DNA of 64,000 nucleotides from Micavibrio sp. UBA2137. GTDB lineage: Bacteria > Pseudomonadota > Alphaproteobacteria > Micavibrionales > Micavibrionaceae. Shown piece by piece: positions 43,332 through 52,649 of the stretch. The notes beneath the pieces were generated by a model, which was not told the origin of the DNA, made no database searches, and saw only the letters and a program-made list of their open reading frames with translations. Position 1 is the first letter of the stretch; each line of letters begins with the position of its first letter. Location: positions 665,976-729,975 of the forward strand of contig DCXL01000004.1 in the NCBI GenBank assembly GCA_002328415.1, in the 5' to 3' direction. Position numbers and translations under genes: made by a program.

Positions 43332-45845
43332 ATGAGCTTGGACCACCGCCCTTTTATTCAGAAATATACGTCAACTTCTGTTGATCCCTCACAGGCGCGT
43401 TCCCCGCTTCTCGTCTTAACATTGGTTATAATGTGTTTACTGGTTATCTCGATCGTGTGCGGGATGGCCTATGATTATTTATTGGGTATGGATTTTACCA
43501 AATTTATTGGCATCCCAATTATCTTTGTTGGTTTATTAGCCAGTTTGTTTGTTTGCAAAACACTTTCCATTTATTCACCGCGCGAGAAATATTTCCGTAT
43601 TTTAAATGAGGTGATTGAGGGAAGTCGTGGAGCACGCCTTGTCACAGATGCCTCTAACCGCACCATTCACACCAATTATAATTTTGATGCCTTCTGCAAA
43701 GGCTTTGGCAAACCATCCTTTCAAACTATGTTGGCTGTGTTTGAACGCAACCCAGAGGCCGCCGCTCATATTCATTCCATTGCCGAGGATGCACGCCGTG
43801 GGATGAGCGTCAGCATGGATATCCCCATTGAGGCAAAAGGCAGCACCTTTATTTATGCGGTTTCCGCACAACCTGTTCCCGGGTGGGCAGGTTATATCCA
43901 TTGGCGTTTGGATGACATCACCGAACAATATTTAAAAGACCAATCCATAGAAGAAGAGCGCGAGAAACTGATTGATTTTACAGACAATGCACCTGTGGGC
44001 TTTTTCTCGTGTGATGAAAACGGGCGTTTTGTCTTTGTAAATGCCACATTTGCAAGATGGCTTGGTACTAATATTGAAAATCTAATCGGCTCTGGACAGC
44101 TTCATTCTTATATGATGACTCCGCCACGCGATGAAGACCCCTATGACATTATTCCAGGGGGTGGCGCGCGACAGGTTGCCGAGATTAAATTGAAAGGCCC
44201 CCGCGGTGCAGATTTCCTAGTCTCCATCAACCAAACCGTTGTGCAATATGATGATGGTGCGGTGCGCACCCGTGCCGTTGTCAGTGACATCCGCGCCGAG
44301 CGCGAGATGGAACGCGCGCTACAAGAATCGCGGAACCGTTTCCGCCGCTTCTTTGAGGAAGCCCCACTTTCAATCTGTCTTTTAAGTGAAAAGAATGCTG
44401 TCAATGACAGTAATCAGGCGCTCTCCACAATTCTGGACGTGGACAGCAAGGACTTGAGGCATAAGGATTTCTTGAACTTCGTTGACAAGCCTGACCGTCA
44501 TGCCTTTAAAGGGGCACTTGAGCGGATTGTTTCAGGCGATGACCTTGAAAAGCCACTTGAGCTTAATCTGGTAAAATTAGATGGGGCACAAGTTCCCGTG
44601 CGCGTTTATGCGCACAAGTTACGTGGTGGCGCTGAAATCGTTCTGCACTTCCTTAACCTCACAAAAGAACGCGCGCTCGAAGAACAATTTACCCAATCAC
44701 AAAAAATGCAGGCCGTTGGACAACTGGCTGGTGGTGTTGCACATGACTTTAACAATTTACTGACCGCCATCATTGGCTTCTGTGATTTGCTATTACTACG
44801 TCATAAACCAGGTGACCCGTCCTTCCAGGACATCATGCAGATCCAGCAAAATTCAAACCGTGCTGCTAATCTTGTCCGCCAACTGCTTGCCTTCTCGCGC
44901 CAACAAACAATGAGCGCCAAGGTGCAGGATGTGACCGATATCTTAACCGAGATCTCACACCTTATCCGTCGCTTGATTGGTGCCAATATTGAACTGGATG
45001 TGGCACATGGCGACGACTTAAGCTTTGTAAAGGTGGACGCCAACCAGATGGAGCAAGTCTTCGTCAATATGGCGGTCAACGCACGTGATGCTATGGAAGA
45101 TGGTGGAACACTCTCTATCCGTACCCATATGACAGAAACAAAGCGCGCAACCCAACGCGGCGAGGATTCCATGCCTGCAGGACGCTGGGTACAAATTGAT
45201 ATTACAGATACAGGCACAGGCATACCTGATGACGTGATGGAACGTATTTTTGAACCTTTCTTTACGACAAAGGATGTTGGTCAAGGCACAGGTCTTGGCC
45301 TTGCGACTGTTTACGGAATTATTCGCCAGTCCAATGGTTATCTACATGTGAACAGCAAAGTCGGCAAGGGCACAACCTTTTCCATCTACCTCCCCGAGGC
45401 GCAAGAGGAAGACACTGGCGATATTCCTCTGACCGAGGAAGAAAAGAAGAAGGAAGAACCCGTTAAGGATCTCACCGGAACAGCGCACATTATGCTGGTT
45501 GAAGATGAGGATGCTGTGCGCACCTTCTCTAAACGTGCCCTTGCCAATAAAGGCTATCAGGTGAGTGATGCCAATGGGGGCGAGCAAGCACGCGCGCTTC
45601 TTGAAACACTTAATGACGGGGACATCGACTTGCTGATTACAGATGTCATAATGCCTGATGTGGACGGACCCGTTTTAGCCAAAGAGATTCGCGCCAAGTT
45701 TCCTGACATCAAAATTATCTTCATGTCAGGCTACACTGAAGAGAAGCTGAAAGACGAGCTTGATGATGACCGCACATGGTTCCTGCCCAAGCCGTTTACC
45801 TTGACCCAGCTTGCCGCGAAGGTAAAAGACGTCCTCGATTCCTAA
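43332..45845 (+). CDS. cckA: CckA hybrid histidine kinase
   Basis: Cell-cycle kinase that feeds phosphate through ChpT to CtrA, which in turn controls flagellar genes. From the ATG at 43332 it has two membrane helices (about 25-75), two PAS domains (roughly 215-330 and 335-440), the H box GGVAHDFNNLLTAIIGFCDL with His471, an HATPase domain ending DVGQGTGLGLATVYGIIRQS, and a C-terminal receiver domain with Asp771 in LLITDVIMPDVDGP. The PAS-PAS-HK-REC order and the FNNLLT H box are CckA-like. It is 54 bases after flhB, probably read from the same operon. Confidence 0.9.
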   Translation: MSLDHRPFIQKYTSTSVDPSQARSPLLVLTLVIMCLLVISIVCGMAYDYLLGMDFTKFIGIPIIFVGLLASLFVCKTLSIYSPREKYFRILNEVIEGSRGARLVTDASNRTIHTNYNFDAFCKGFGKPSFQTMLAVFERNPEAAAHIHSIAEDARRGMSVSMDIPIEAKGSTFIYAVSAQPVPGWAGYIHWRLDDITEQYLKDQSIEEEREKLIDFTDNAPVGFFSCDENGRFVFVNATFARWLGTNIENLIGSGQLHSYMMTPPRDEDPYDIIPGGGARQVAEIKLKGPRGADFLVSINQTVVQYDDGAVRTRAVVSDIRAEREMERALQESRNRFRRFFEEAPLSICLLSEKNAVNDSNQALSTILDVDSKDLRHKDFLNFVDKPDRHAFKGALERIVSGDDLEKPLELNLVKLDGAQVPVRVYAHKLRGGAEIVLHFLNLTKERALEEQFTQSQKMQAVGQLAGGVAHDFNNLLTAIIGFCDLLLLRHKPGDPSFQDIMQIQQNSNRAANLVRQLLAFSRQQTMSAKVQDVTDILTEISHLIRRLIGANIELDVAHGDDLSFVKVDANQMEQVFVNMAVNARDAMEDGGTLSIRTHMTETKRATQRGEDSMPAGRWVQIDITDTGTGIPDDVMERIFEPFFTTKDVGQGTGLGLATVYGIIRQSNGYLHVNSKVGKGTTFSIYLPEAQEEDTGDIPLTEEEKKKEEPVKDLTGTAHIMLVEDEDAVRTFSKRALANKGYQVSDANGGEQARALLETLNDGDIDLLITDVIMPDVDGPVLAKEIRAKFPDIKIIFMSGYTEEKLKDELDDDRTWFLPKPFTLTQLAAKVKDVLDS

Positions 45846-45859
45846 ATAATTTTCATTTT

Positions 45860-45874
45860 GTTCTTTTTTTGTTC
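45860..45874 (+). promoter_or_regulatory. LexA (SOS) box upstream of recA
   Basis: GTTC, seven T, GTTC: an exact match to the alphaproteobacterial direct-repeat LexA site GTTC-N7-GTTC, 113 bases before the recA start. An overlapping inverted repeat (GTTCT-N8-AGAAC) extends to 45888. Confidence 0.85.
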
Positions 45875-45987
45875 TTTACAACGAGAACAAAACGTGTTTT
45901 CCTTATCCCTAAGAACTCAACGGGAAAAGCACTGATTATTTTGATTCACTTTGTAATCTGTGCCACAACAAGGGAAAGGACACGCAA

Positions 45988-47118
45988 ATGGCTGTCACAC
46001 AATTTAAAGGAAACGACATGGCAAAAAACGATTCTGAAAAGCAGAAAGCACTTGATGCTGCGCTTGGACAAATAGAGCGCGCCTTTGGTAAAGGCTCTAT
46101 TATGAAACTCACAGGTGAGAGCAATCCAATGAATGTTGAGGCTATCTCAACAGGGTCACTTGGACTTGATATTGGTCTTGGGATTGGTGGTTTACCACGT
46201 GGTCGTATCAGTGAAATTTACGGACCAGAAAGCTCAGGTAAAACAACACTTGCACTTCACGTCATTGCCGAGGCTCAGAAAAAGGGTGGCACATGTGCTA
46301 TCGTTGATGCTGAACATGCCCTAGATCCCGCTTACGCTAAAAAGCTTGGTGTGGACGTTGATAATCTCCTCATCTCACAACCTGATGCGGGGGAACAGGC
46401 TCTGGAAATTGCCGACACACTTGTGCGCTCTGGCGCACTAGATGTGCTTGTCATTGACTCCGTTGCCGCTCTTGTCCCGCGCGCTGAACTTGAAGGGGAT
46501 ATGGGTGACACACATGTTGGTTTGCAGGCACGTTTGATGTCACAAGCCTTGCGTAAGATTACAGGCTCGATTTCCAAATCAAAAACGGTTGTGATTTTCA
46601 TTAACCAAATTCGTATGAAAATTGGTGTGATGTTCGGATCACCTGAAACAACAACAGGTGGAAACGCATTGAAATTCTATTCATCTGTGCGTTTGGATAT
46701 CCGCCGCATCGGCTCTATCAAGGACCGTGACGAGGTTGTTGGCAACCAGACACGTGTGAAGGTTGTGAAGAATAAAACAGCCCCTCCTTTCCGCGTCATT
46801 GAATTTGACATTATGTATGGTGAAGGTATTTCCAAACTGGGTGAATTACTCGATCTTGGTGTCCAAGGTGGCTTTGTCGAAAAATCTGGCTCATGGTTTT
46901 CCTATGGTGACCAACGCATCGGACAAGGTCGTGAAAATGCCAAAACTTTCATGAAAGAAAATCCTGAAATTGCCAATGAACTAGAATCTAAAATCCGTGC
47001 CAATGCTGGACTTGTAGCTGATGCTATGTTGACAGGTGCAACAGCAGAGGCTGAAAACGAGACGTCTTCCAAAGGCAAAGATAACAAGGACGAGGCTGAA
47101 ACAAAAAAGGCCAGTTAA
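45988..47118 (+). CDS. recA: RecA recombinase
   Basis: 376 residues from the ATG at 45988, which has AAGGA seven bases upstream; an ATG at 46018 also has a good Shine-Dalgarno, but the longer start fits the usual alphaproteobacterial N terminus. Core signatures: ALGQIERAFGKGSIMKL, Walker A GPESSGKTTLAL, VIDSVAALVPRAELEGDMGD and INQIRMKIGVMFGSPETTTG. The tail is Lys/Glu-rich. The SOS box at 45860-45874 indicates LexA control; a strong terminator follows. Confidence 0.97.
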   Translation: MAVTQFKGNDMAKNDSEKQKALDAALGQIERAFGKGSIMKLTGESNPMNVEAISTGSLGLDIGLGIGGLPRGRISEIYGPESSGKTTLALHVIAEAQKKGGTCAIVDAEHALDPAYAKKLGVDVDNLLISQPDAGEQALEIADTLVRSGALDVLVIDSVAALVPRAELEGDMGDTHVGLQARLMSQALRKITGSISKSKTVVIFINQIRMKIGVMFGSPETTTGGNALKFYSSVRLDIRRIGSIKDRDEVVGNQTRVKVVKNKTAPPFRVIEFDIMYGEGISKLGELLDLGVQGGFVEKSGSWFSYGDQRIGQGRENAKTFMKENPEIANELESKIRANAGLVADAMLTGATAEAENETSSKGKDNKDEAETKKAS

Positions 47119-47151
47119 AAATTTAAAAATAGACTTCACTTCCCTGTTGAG

Positions 47152-47182
47152 AAAAACCCGACTTTTCAGTCGGGTTTTTTTC
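47152..47182 (+). terminator. recA terminator
   Basis: AAAACCCGACT and AGTCGGGTTTT form an 11-pair stem with a four-base loop and a T run. It lies 34 bases after the recA stop and 16 before yejA. Confidence 0.9.
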
Positions 47183-47197
47183 GTTATAGTAGTGCGC

Positions 47198-49036
47198 ATG
47201 ACATATATGAAATTATACGCTTGGGGTTTTGCCCTTTTTACATTAGTGATCTTCACCTCCCTCCCCTCCTTTGCTCAGGAAATGACAGCCACACCACGGC
47301 ACGGCGTTGCGATGCATGGGGATGTCAAATATGGCCCTGATTTTGCGCATTTTGACTATGCCAATCCAGAAGCCCCCAAAGGTGGCACGCTCAAACTAGG
47401 AACAGTTGGCAGCTTTGATTCACTCCACCCCTTTATAATTAAGGGTAGTTCAGCCGCAGGCTTGTCTTTCCTTGGCAACAGCCATCTTTATGAAAGCCTG
47501 ATGGAACAAAGCTATGACGAACCTTTCAGCATGTATGGATTGCTTGCCGAGAGCATTGAATTGCCAGAGGATAGAAGCTGGGTTGCCTTTAACCTGCGCC
47601 CAGAAGCCACTTGGCACGATGGTAAACCCATTACATCCGAAGATGTCGTCTGGACATTTAACACGCTTTTGGAAAAAGGCACGCCCTTCTACAAGGCCTA
47701 TTATGGTGACGTCAAAGAGGTGAAGGCCACAAGTGAGACGCGTATTCTCTTTACCTTTAACAACACAACCAATGCCGAACTGCCGCTCATTATTAGCCAG
47801 ATCCCTGTTCTACCCAAACATTATTGGGATACTAAGGAACGTGATTTTGGCAAGACAACATTAGAGCCACCTCTTGGGAGTGGGCCTTATAAGATTACAG
47901 ATGTATCACCAGGGCGCAGTGTGACTTACACACGCGCTGAAAATTGGTGGGGAAAAGATCTCCCCTTGAATAGTGGACGCTATAATTTTGACCAAATTCA
48001 GTATGATTATTACCGCGATGATAATGTCGCGCTTGAGGCTTTCCTGTCTGGTGAATTCGATGTGCGCGAGGAAAACACAGCCAAACTCTGGCAAACAGCC
48101 TATGATGCAACACCAGTAAACGATGGGCGCATTGTTAAGGAAACAATTGAAAATGGACGTCCTTCGGGCATGCAGGCCTTTGCCTATAATCTGCGACGTC
48201 CCATTTTTCAGGATATAGCCGTACGCAAGGCGTTGGCTTATGCCTTTGATTTTGAATGGTCGAATAAGCAATTTGCTTTTGGCTCTTATAAACGCACAGA
48301 CAGCTATTTTGAAAATTCAGAGTTGGCCTCCTCAAGATTACCCGAGGGACGCGAACTGGAGATATTGGAGCAATTCAAAGACCAACTGCCTGAACGTGTT
48401 TTCACCGAAACCTATCACCCGCCCGTCACAGATGGCTCAGGCAATGCGCGTACCAATCTCAGGAAGGCCGCACAAATTCTGGATAAGGCAGGCTACAAAT
48501 TAAATGCAGACGGCGTGCGCACGCATGAAGAGACAGGTCAAGAATTGCGCTTTGAAATTGTTTATTCCAATCCAGTTTTTGAGCGTTGGACACTGCCCTT
48601 CATTCGTAACCTTAAACGCATTGGTGTGATTGCTAATTTTAGAGCCGTTGATTCTGCGCAATATCAAAACCGCATGAACAGCTTTGATTACGACATGACA
48701 ATATTGTCACTTCCGCAAAGCAGCTCCCCTGGAAATGAGCAACGCGATTACTGGCTTTCCTCCAATGCCGATATTGAAGGTTCGCGTAATTATATGGGTA
48801 TCAAAGACCCTGTTATTGACCAGTTAATTGCCATGATTATTGACGCGCCAAGTCGTGAAGAACTCGTTCACCGCACACGTGCATTGGACCGCGTCTTGCT
48901 TTCTGGCTATTACGTTATTCCACAATGGCATTTCAATAAATGGCGCCTCGCCTACTGGACAAAATTAGAGCATCCAGATACGCTTTCTCCTTTAAGCCCT
49001 AACATTACGAGTACATGGTGGAACAAAAACAAATAG
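47198..49036 (+). CDS. yejA: YejA-like peptide ABC transporter, substrate-binding protein
   Basis: About 612 residues from the ATG at 47198; the open frame extends upstream through the recA terminator, so earlier starts are excluded. Signal peptide ends at FTSLPSFAQ. SBP_bac_5 landmarks: FDYANPEAPKGGTLKLGTVG, WVAFNLRPEATWHDGKPITS and LEPPLGSGPYKITDVSPGRS, with Trp-rich end WHFNKWRLAYWTK. In Yej systems this protein captures peptides (and microcin C in E. coli). It overlaps kdsB by 22 bases. Confidence 0.9.
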   Translation: MTYMKLYAWGFALFTLVIFTSLPSFAQEMTATPRHGVAMHGDVKYGPDFAHFDYANPEAPKGGTLKLGTVGSFDSLHPFIIKGSSAAGLSFLGNSHLYESLMEQSYDEPFSMYGLLAESIELPEDRSWVAFNLRPEATWHDGKPITSEDVVWTFNTLLEKGTPFYKAYYGDVKEVKATSETRILFTFNNTTNAELPLIISQIPVLPKHYWDTKERDFGKTTLEPPLGSGPYKITDVSPGRSVTYTRAENWWGKDLPLNSGRYNFDQIQYDYYRDDNVALEAFLSGEFDVREENTAKLWQTAYDATPVNDGRIVKETIENGRPSGMQAFAYNLRRPIFQDIAVRKALAYAFDFEWSNKQFAFGSYKRTDSYFENSELASSRLPEGRELEILEQFKDQLPERVFTETYHPPVTDGSGNARTNLRKAAQILDKAGYKLNADGVRTHEETGQELRFEIVYSNPVFERWTLPFIRNLKRIGVIANFRAVDSAQYQNRMNSFDYDMTILSLPQSSSPGNEQRDYWLSSNADIEGSRNYMGIKDPVIDQLIAMIIDAPSREELVHRTRALDRVLLSGYYVIPQWHFNKWRLAYWTKLEHPDTLSPLSPNITSTWWNKNK

Positions 49037-49833
49037 CAATCATTATTCCTGCGCGTTATGCCTCAACGCGCTTTCCTGGAAAGCCCCTTGCCAAAATTGG
49101 TGATAAATCGATGTTGCAGCGCGTTTATTTAAATGCGCAACGTGCGTCAGATCATTTACCGTCCTGCACCATATTGGTGGCCACAGATGACGAGCGTATC
49201 GCAGATCATTGTAAAGAACATGGCATGGCGTTTGTAATGACCTCGCCCGAATGTCGCACAGGGACAGATCGCGTTTTAGAGGCTGCTAATACGCTCTCTC
49301 CGCGCCCTGATTTCATTGTGAATATGCAAGGGGATGCCCCCTTCACGCCGTGGGATTTTGTGCGTGATGTGATTGATGATTACTACGATAATCCTGATAT
49401 CGATGTCATTACACCCATCAATCAGCTGACCTGGGAAGAGTTGGACGCGCTGCGTGAACATAAAAAGACAAACCCCTTTTCTGGAACAACAGCCATATAC
49501 GACGGAGAACGCATCGCACATTGGTTTTCCAAGACGATTATCCCAGCCATCCGTAACGAGGAAAACTATCGCACCCGAGAACCTCTTTCTCCCGTCAATA
49601 GACATATAGGATTATATGCCTACGCCTATGATGCCTTGTCAAAATTTGTGACCTTGCCTGAAAGCATTTACGAGCGCCTAGAAGGTTTGGAGCAACTGCG
49701 CTTCCTTGAAAACGATATGCGTATTCGCATTGTGCGTGTTAAATATGGTGAACGCCCCGCCATGTCAGGCGTGGACACACCAGACGATCTAAAAAAGGCA
49801 CAGGACTTTGCAGGGCAATTGGAGGCCTCGTAA
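49015..49833 (+). CDS. kdsB: 3-deoxy-manno-octulosonate cytidylyltransferase (KdsB)
   Basis: 272 residues. It activates Kdo as CMP-Kdo for lipopolysaccharide core. The family start IIPARYASTRFPGKPLAKIG, CRTGTDRVLEAAN and VNRHIGLYAYAYDALSKFV are clear; the usual NVQGDEP reads NMQGDAPFTPWDF here, so the acidic metal-binding spot is slightly altered and a related CMP-sugar function cannot be excluded. The start codon lies within the end of yejA (22-base overlap). Confidence 0.82.
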   Translation: MVEQKQIAIIIPARYASTRFPGKPLAKIGDKSMLQRVYLNAQRASDHLPSCTILVATDDERIADHCKEHGMAFVMTSPECRTGTDRVLEAANTLSPRPDFIVNMQGDAPFTPWDFVRDVIDDYYDNPDIDVITPINQLTWEELDALREHKKTNPFSGTTAIYDGERIAHWFSKTIIPAIRNEENYRTREPLSPVNRHIGLYAYAYDALSKFVTLPESIYERLEGLEQLRFLENDMRIRIVRVKYGERPAMSGVDTPDDLKKAQDFAGQLEAS

Positions 49834-50460
49834 GTGTTAACTCTTCTGATTGCACGACACGGTAATACCTTTGACAAAGGGGACATCCCCACACGTGTTG
49901 GTGCACGCACAGATTTACCTTTGGTCGAAAAGGGGCGCGAACAGGCACGGCATATTGCAAACTATCTTAAAGAAAACGATATATTGCCCGATATCATTTT
50001 CACATCTGACCTTCGACGTACAAAGGAAATGGCAGAAATCATTGTTGATGAATTACGCGATGACGAAATCGAGGTGCGCGCGCATCCCATGTTCAATGAA
50101 ATTGATTATGGGCCAGATGAAAATAAAACCGAGGATGAGGTTATTGCACGTATTGGCGCAGACGCTATTGCCCAATGGGATAAGGATGCCATTGTTCCTG
50201 ATGGTTGGATTGTCGACCCACAAACAATCATCCAAAACTGGCGCGACTTCTCAGAGGAAATTGTCAAAAATTACTCAGGCAAAATTGTCATGGTTATCAC
50301 CTCCAATGGCGTGGCTCGTTTCGTCCCTTATCTGACAGGCGAGTTCGAGGCTTTCTCACAAAATAACGCCATCAAAATTTCAACAGGTGGACTTTGTATC
50401 CTAGAGAAACACGCCAATGACGCGACCTGGACTGTAAAACAGTGGAATATCCGCCCATAA
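49834..50460 (+). CDS. Histidine phosphatase (phosphoglycerate mutase-like)
   Basis: 208 residues from a GTG start placed directly after the kdsB stop with GGAGG upstream. The catalytic RHG is at LLIARHGNTFDKG; the second conserved region is IIFTSDLRRTKEMAEIIVDE with Glu in MFNEIDYGPDE, and the second catalytic His position reads VMVITSNGVARFV instead of the usual SHG, so the second histidine is apparently missing. The substrate is unknown. It is held between kdsB and yejB. Confidence 0.75.
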   Translation: MLTLLIARHGNTFDKGDIPTRVGARTDLPLVEKGREQARHIANYLKENDILPDIIFTSDLRRTKEMAEIIVDELRDDEIEVRAHPMFNEIDYGPDENKTEDEVIARIGADAIAQWDKDAIVPDGWIVDPQTIIQNWRDFSEEIVKNYSGKIVMVITSNGVARFVPYLTGEFEAFSQNNAIKISTGGLCILEKHANDATWTVKQWNIRP

Positions 50461-50523
50461 CTTCGGCTAAATCCCATATCCATATGGACATGGGTGCGCA
50501 CCTCCCCTATTTTTAGAGCAATC

Positions 50524-51624
50524 ATGTTTAATTATATTCTCAAACGTCTGCTTTTGATGATTCCGACATTGCTCGGCATTATGCTGATTGCCTTTGTCAT
50601 TGTGCAATTTGTACCGGGCGGGCCTGTTGAGCGTATGATTGCCGAATTACAAGGTCATGGCACAAGCGCAACTGCCCGCTTTACAGGCGGTGGTAGTGAC
50701 ACAGGGGGTGCGATGAGCGCGGCCACAACAGGCGCTCAAAGTGACTATCGCGGGGCACAAGGACTTGACCCTGAGTTTATCGCTGAGCTTGAGGCGATGT
50801 ATGGATTTGATAAGCCTGCATATGAGCGCTTTATCAAAATGGTAAAGGACTATTTCACCTTTGATTTAGGCGAAAGCTATTACCGCAATATCAGTGTTAC
50901 CGACCTAATTATCGAGAAAATGCCTGTATCTATTTCACTGGGATTATGGTCGACCATTATCATTTACCTGATTTCCATTCCCCTTGGCATTAAGAAGGCC
51001 GTGCGTGATGGACAAAGCTTTGATATCTGGACGTCCGCTGTCATCTTTATTGGATACGCAATCCCTGCCTTCATGTTTGCAATTTTGCTCATTATTCTAT
51101 TTGCAGGAGGACGCTATTTTGACTTCTTCCCCTTGCGCGGGCTAACCTCTGATGGCTGGGCGGACTTCCCGCTCTGGAAACAAATACTCGATTATGCATG
51201 GCACATGGTTCTTCCCACGGCCGCTATGGTCATTAGTGGTTTTGCCAGTTTAACCATGCTCACCAAAAACTCCTTTCTGGATGAAATTAACAAGCAATAT
51301 GTGCTGACCGCGCGCGCCAAGGGCCTGTCCGAGAAACAGGTGCTTTACAAGCATGTCTTCCGTAATGCGATGCTGATTGTGATTGCGGGTTTCCCCGCCG
51401 CTTTCTTGCATATCTTTTTCACAGGCTCGCTCTTGATTGAGGTGATTTTCTCCCTCGATGGGCTTGGATTACTTGGTTATGAAAGCATTATCAATCGCGA
51501 TTACCCAGTTGTGCTTGGCACGCTTTATATTTATGCACTCATTGGTCTTGTGATGACACTTGTACGCGATATTGCCTATGTGATTGTCGACCCACGCATT
51601 TCATTTGAGGGGCAGAAAACATGA
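50524..51624 (+). CDS. yejB: YejB-like peptide ABC transporter permease
   Basis: 366 residues from the ATG at 50524; a GTG ten codons upstream is less likely since YILKRLLLMIPTLLGIMLIA is the family start. Six membrane helices. The Yej-specific periplasmic insert follows FVPGGPVERMIAELQG, and the permease EAA loop is LTARAKGLSEKQVLYKHVFR. It overlaps yejE by 4 bases. Confidence 0.92.
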   Translation: MFNYILKRLLLMIPTLLGIMLIAFVIVQFVPGGPVERMIAELQGHGTSATARFTGGGSDTGGAMSAATTGAQSDYRGAQGLDPEFIAELEAMYGFDKPAYERFIKMVKDYFTFDLGESYYRNISVTDLIIEKMPVSISLGLWSTIIIYLISIPLGIKKAVRDGQSFDIWTSAVIFIGYAIPAFMFAILLIILFAGGRYFDFFPLRGLTSDGWADFPLWKQILDYAWHMVLPTAAMVISGFASLTMLTKNSFLDEINKQYVLTARAKGLSEKQVLYKHVFRNAMLIVIAGFPAAFLHIFFTGSLLIEVIFSLDGLGLLGYESIINRDYPVVLGTLYIYALIGLVMTLVRDIAYVIVDPRISFEGQKT

Positions 51625-52649
51625 CCCCAATTACCAAAAGACGCTTGCAACAATTCAAGGCCAATAAACGTGGCCTTTGGTCCTTCTGGATATTCATGGT
51701 GTTGTTTATCTTATGTCTAGGCGCAGAATTTATCGCCAATGATAAGCCACTCCTTGTGTCCTTTGAGGGCAAGCTTCATGCGCCCATCTTTGCGCACTAT
51801 CCAGAAACCTATTGGGGTGGGGATTTTGAAACAGAAACAGATTACCGCGACCCGTATGTGCAGGAACTCATTGACGCAAAAGGATGGACCATCTGGCCAC
51901 CCATTCGCTTCTCATACGACACCATCAACTATAATTTGCCGACCCCTGCCCCCTCTGCGCCAACCTTTGAGAACTGGCTTGGTACAGATGATCAGGGACG
52001 TGACGTTGTGGCACGTATTATCTATGGCTTTCGTTTATCTGTCCTCTTTGGCTTGGCGCTAACACTAATCAGCTCAATCATTGGTGTCTTTATGGGTGCC
52101 ATACAGGGCTATTACGGCGGCAAACTTGATCTTACCTTGCAAAGGGTTATTGAGGTTTGGTCGTCACTGCCAAGTCTTTACATACTGATTATCTTTTCCG
52201 CTCTTTTTGTGCCGGGCTTCTGGACGCTTCTCTTTATCTTGCTCCTTTTTTCATGGGTCTCCCTTGTTGATGTGGTGCGTGCAGAATTCCTACGTGCGCG
52301 TAATTTTGATTATGTGCGCGCGGCCAATGCGCTTGGCGTTTCCAACCCTGTTATTATGTGGCGTCATGTGCTGCCCAACGCAATGGTGGCGACCATGACC
52401 TTTATGCCCTTTATTCTCACAGGTTCAATTACAGCACTCACCTCCCTTGATTTCTTGGGACTAGGTTTGCCCCCTGGCTCTGCCTCACTGGGCGAATTAT
52501 TGGCCCAAGGTAAGAATAATCTACAAGCCCCATGGCTAGGCTTTACCGCCTTTATCGTGTTGGCGGTGATGCTCACACTTCTGACCTTTGTTGGCGAAGC
52601 CGTGCGCGACGCCTTTGACCCACGCAAAACAAGTTTGGGAGAAGGCTAA
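51621..52649 (+). CDS. yejE: YejE-like peptide ABC transporter permease
   Basis: 342 residues. N-terminal KANKRGLWSFWIFMVLFILC helix, a periplasmic insert with HYPETYWGGDFETETDYRDP, then five helices with the EAA loop YVRAANALGVSNPVIMWRHV. The LGTDDQGRDVVARIIYGFRL motif is typical of DppC/OppC permeases. It shares one base with yejF. Confidence 0.92.
   Translation: MTPITKRRLQQFKANKRGLWSFWIFMVLFILCLGAEFIANDKPLLVSFEGKLHAPIFAHYPETYWGGDFETETDYRDPYVQELIDAKGWTIWPPIRFSYDTINYNLPTPAPSAPTFENWLGTDDQGRDVVARIIYGFRLSVLFGLALTLISSIIGVFMGAIQGYYGGKLDLTLQRVIEVWSSLPSLYILIIFSALFVPGFWTLLFILLLFSWVSLVDVVRAEFLRARNFDYVRAANALGVSNPVIMWRHVLPNAMVATMTFMPFILTGSITALTSLDFLGLGLPPGSASLGELLAQGKNNLQAPWLGFTAFIVLAVMLTLLTFVGEAVRDAFDPRKTSLGEG

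Noticed and set aside
47036..47197. Longer yejA start
   Set aside because: The upstream frame runs inside recA and through its terminator; the signal peptide begins at the ATG at 47198.
50228..50330. Frameshift as the cause of the missing second histidine in the phosphatase
   Set aside because: The frame is intact on both sides and family-like to the end, so a substitution is more likely than a sequencing error.
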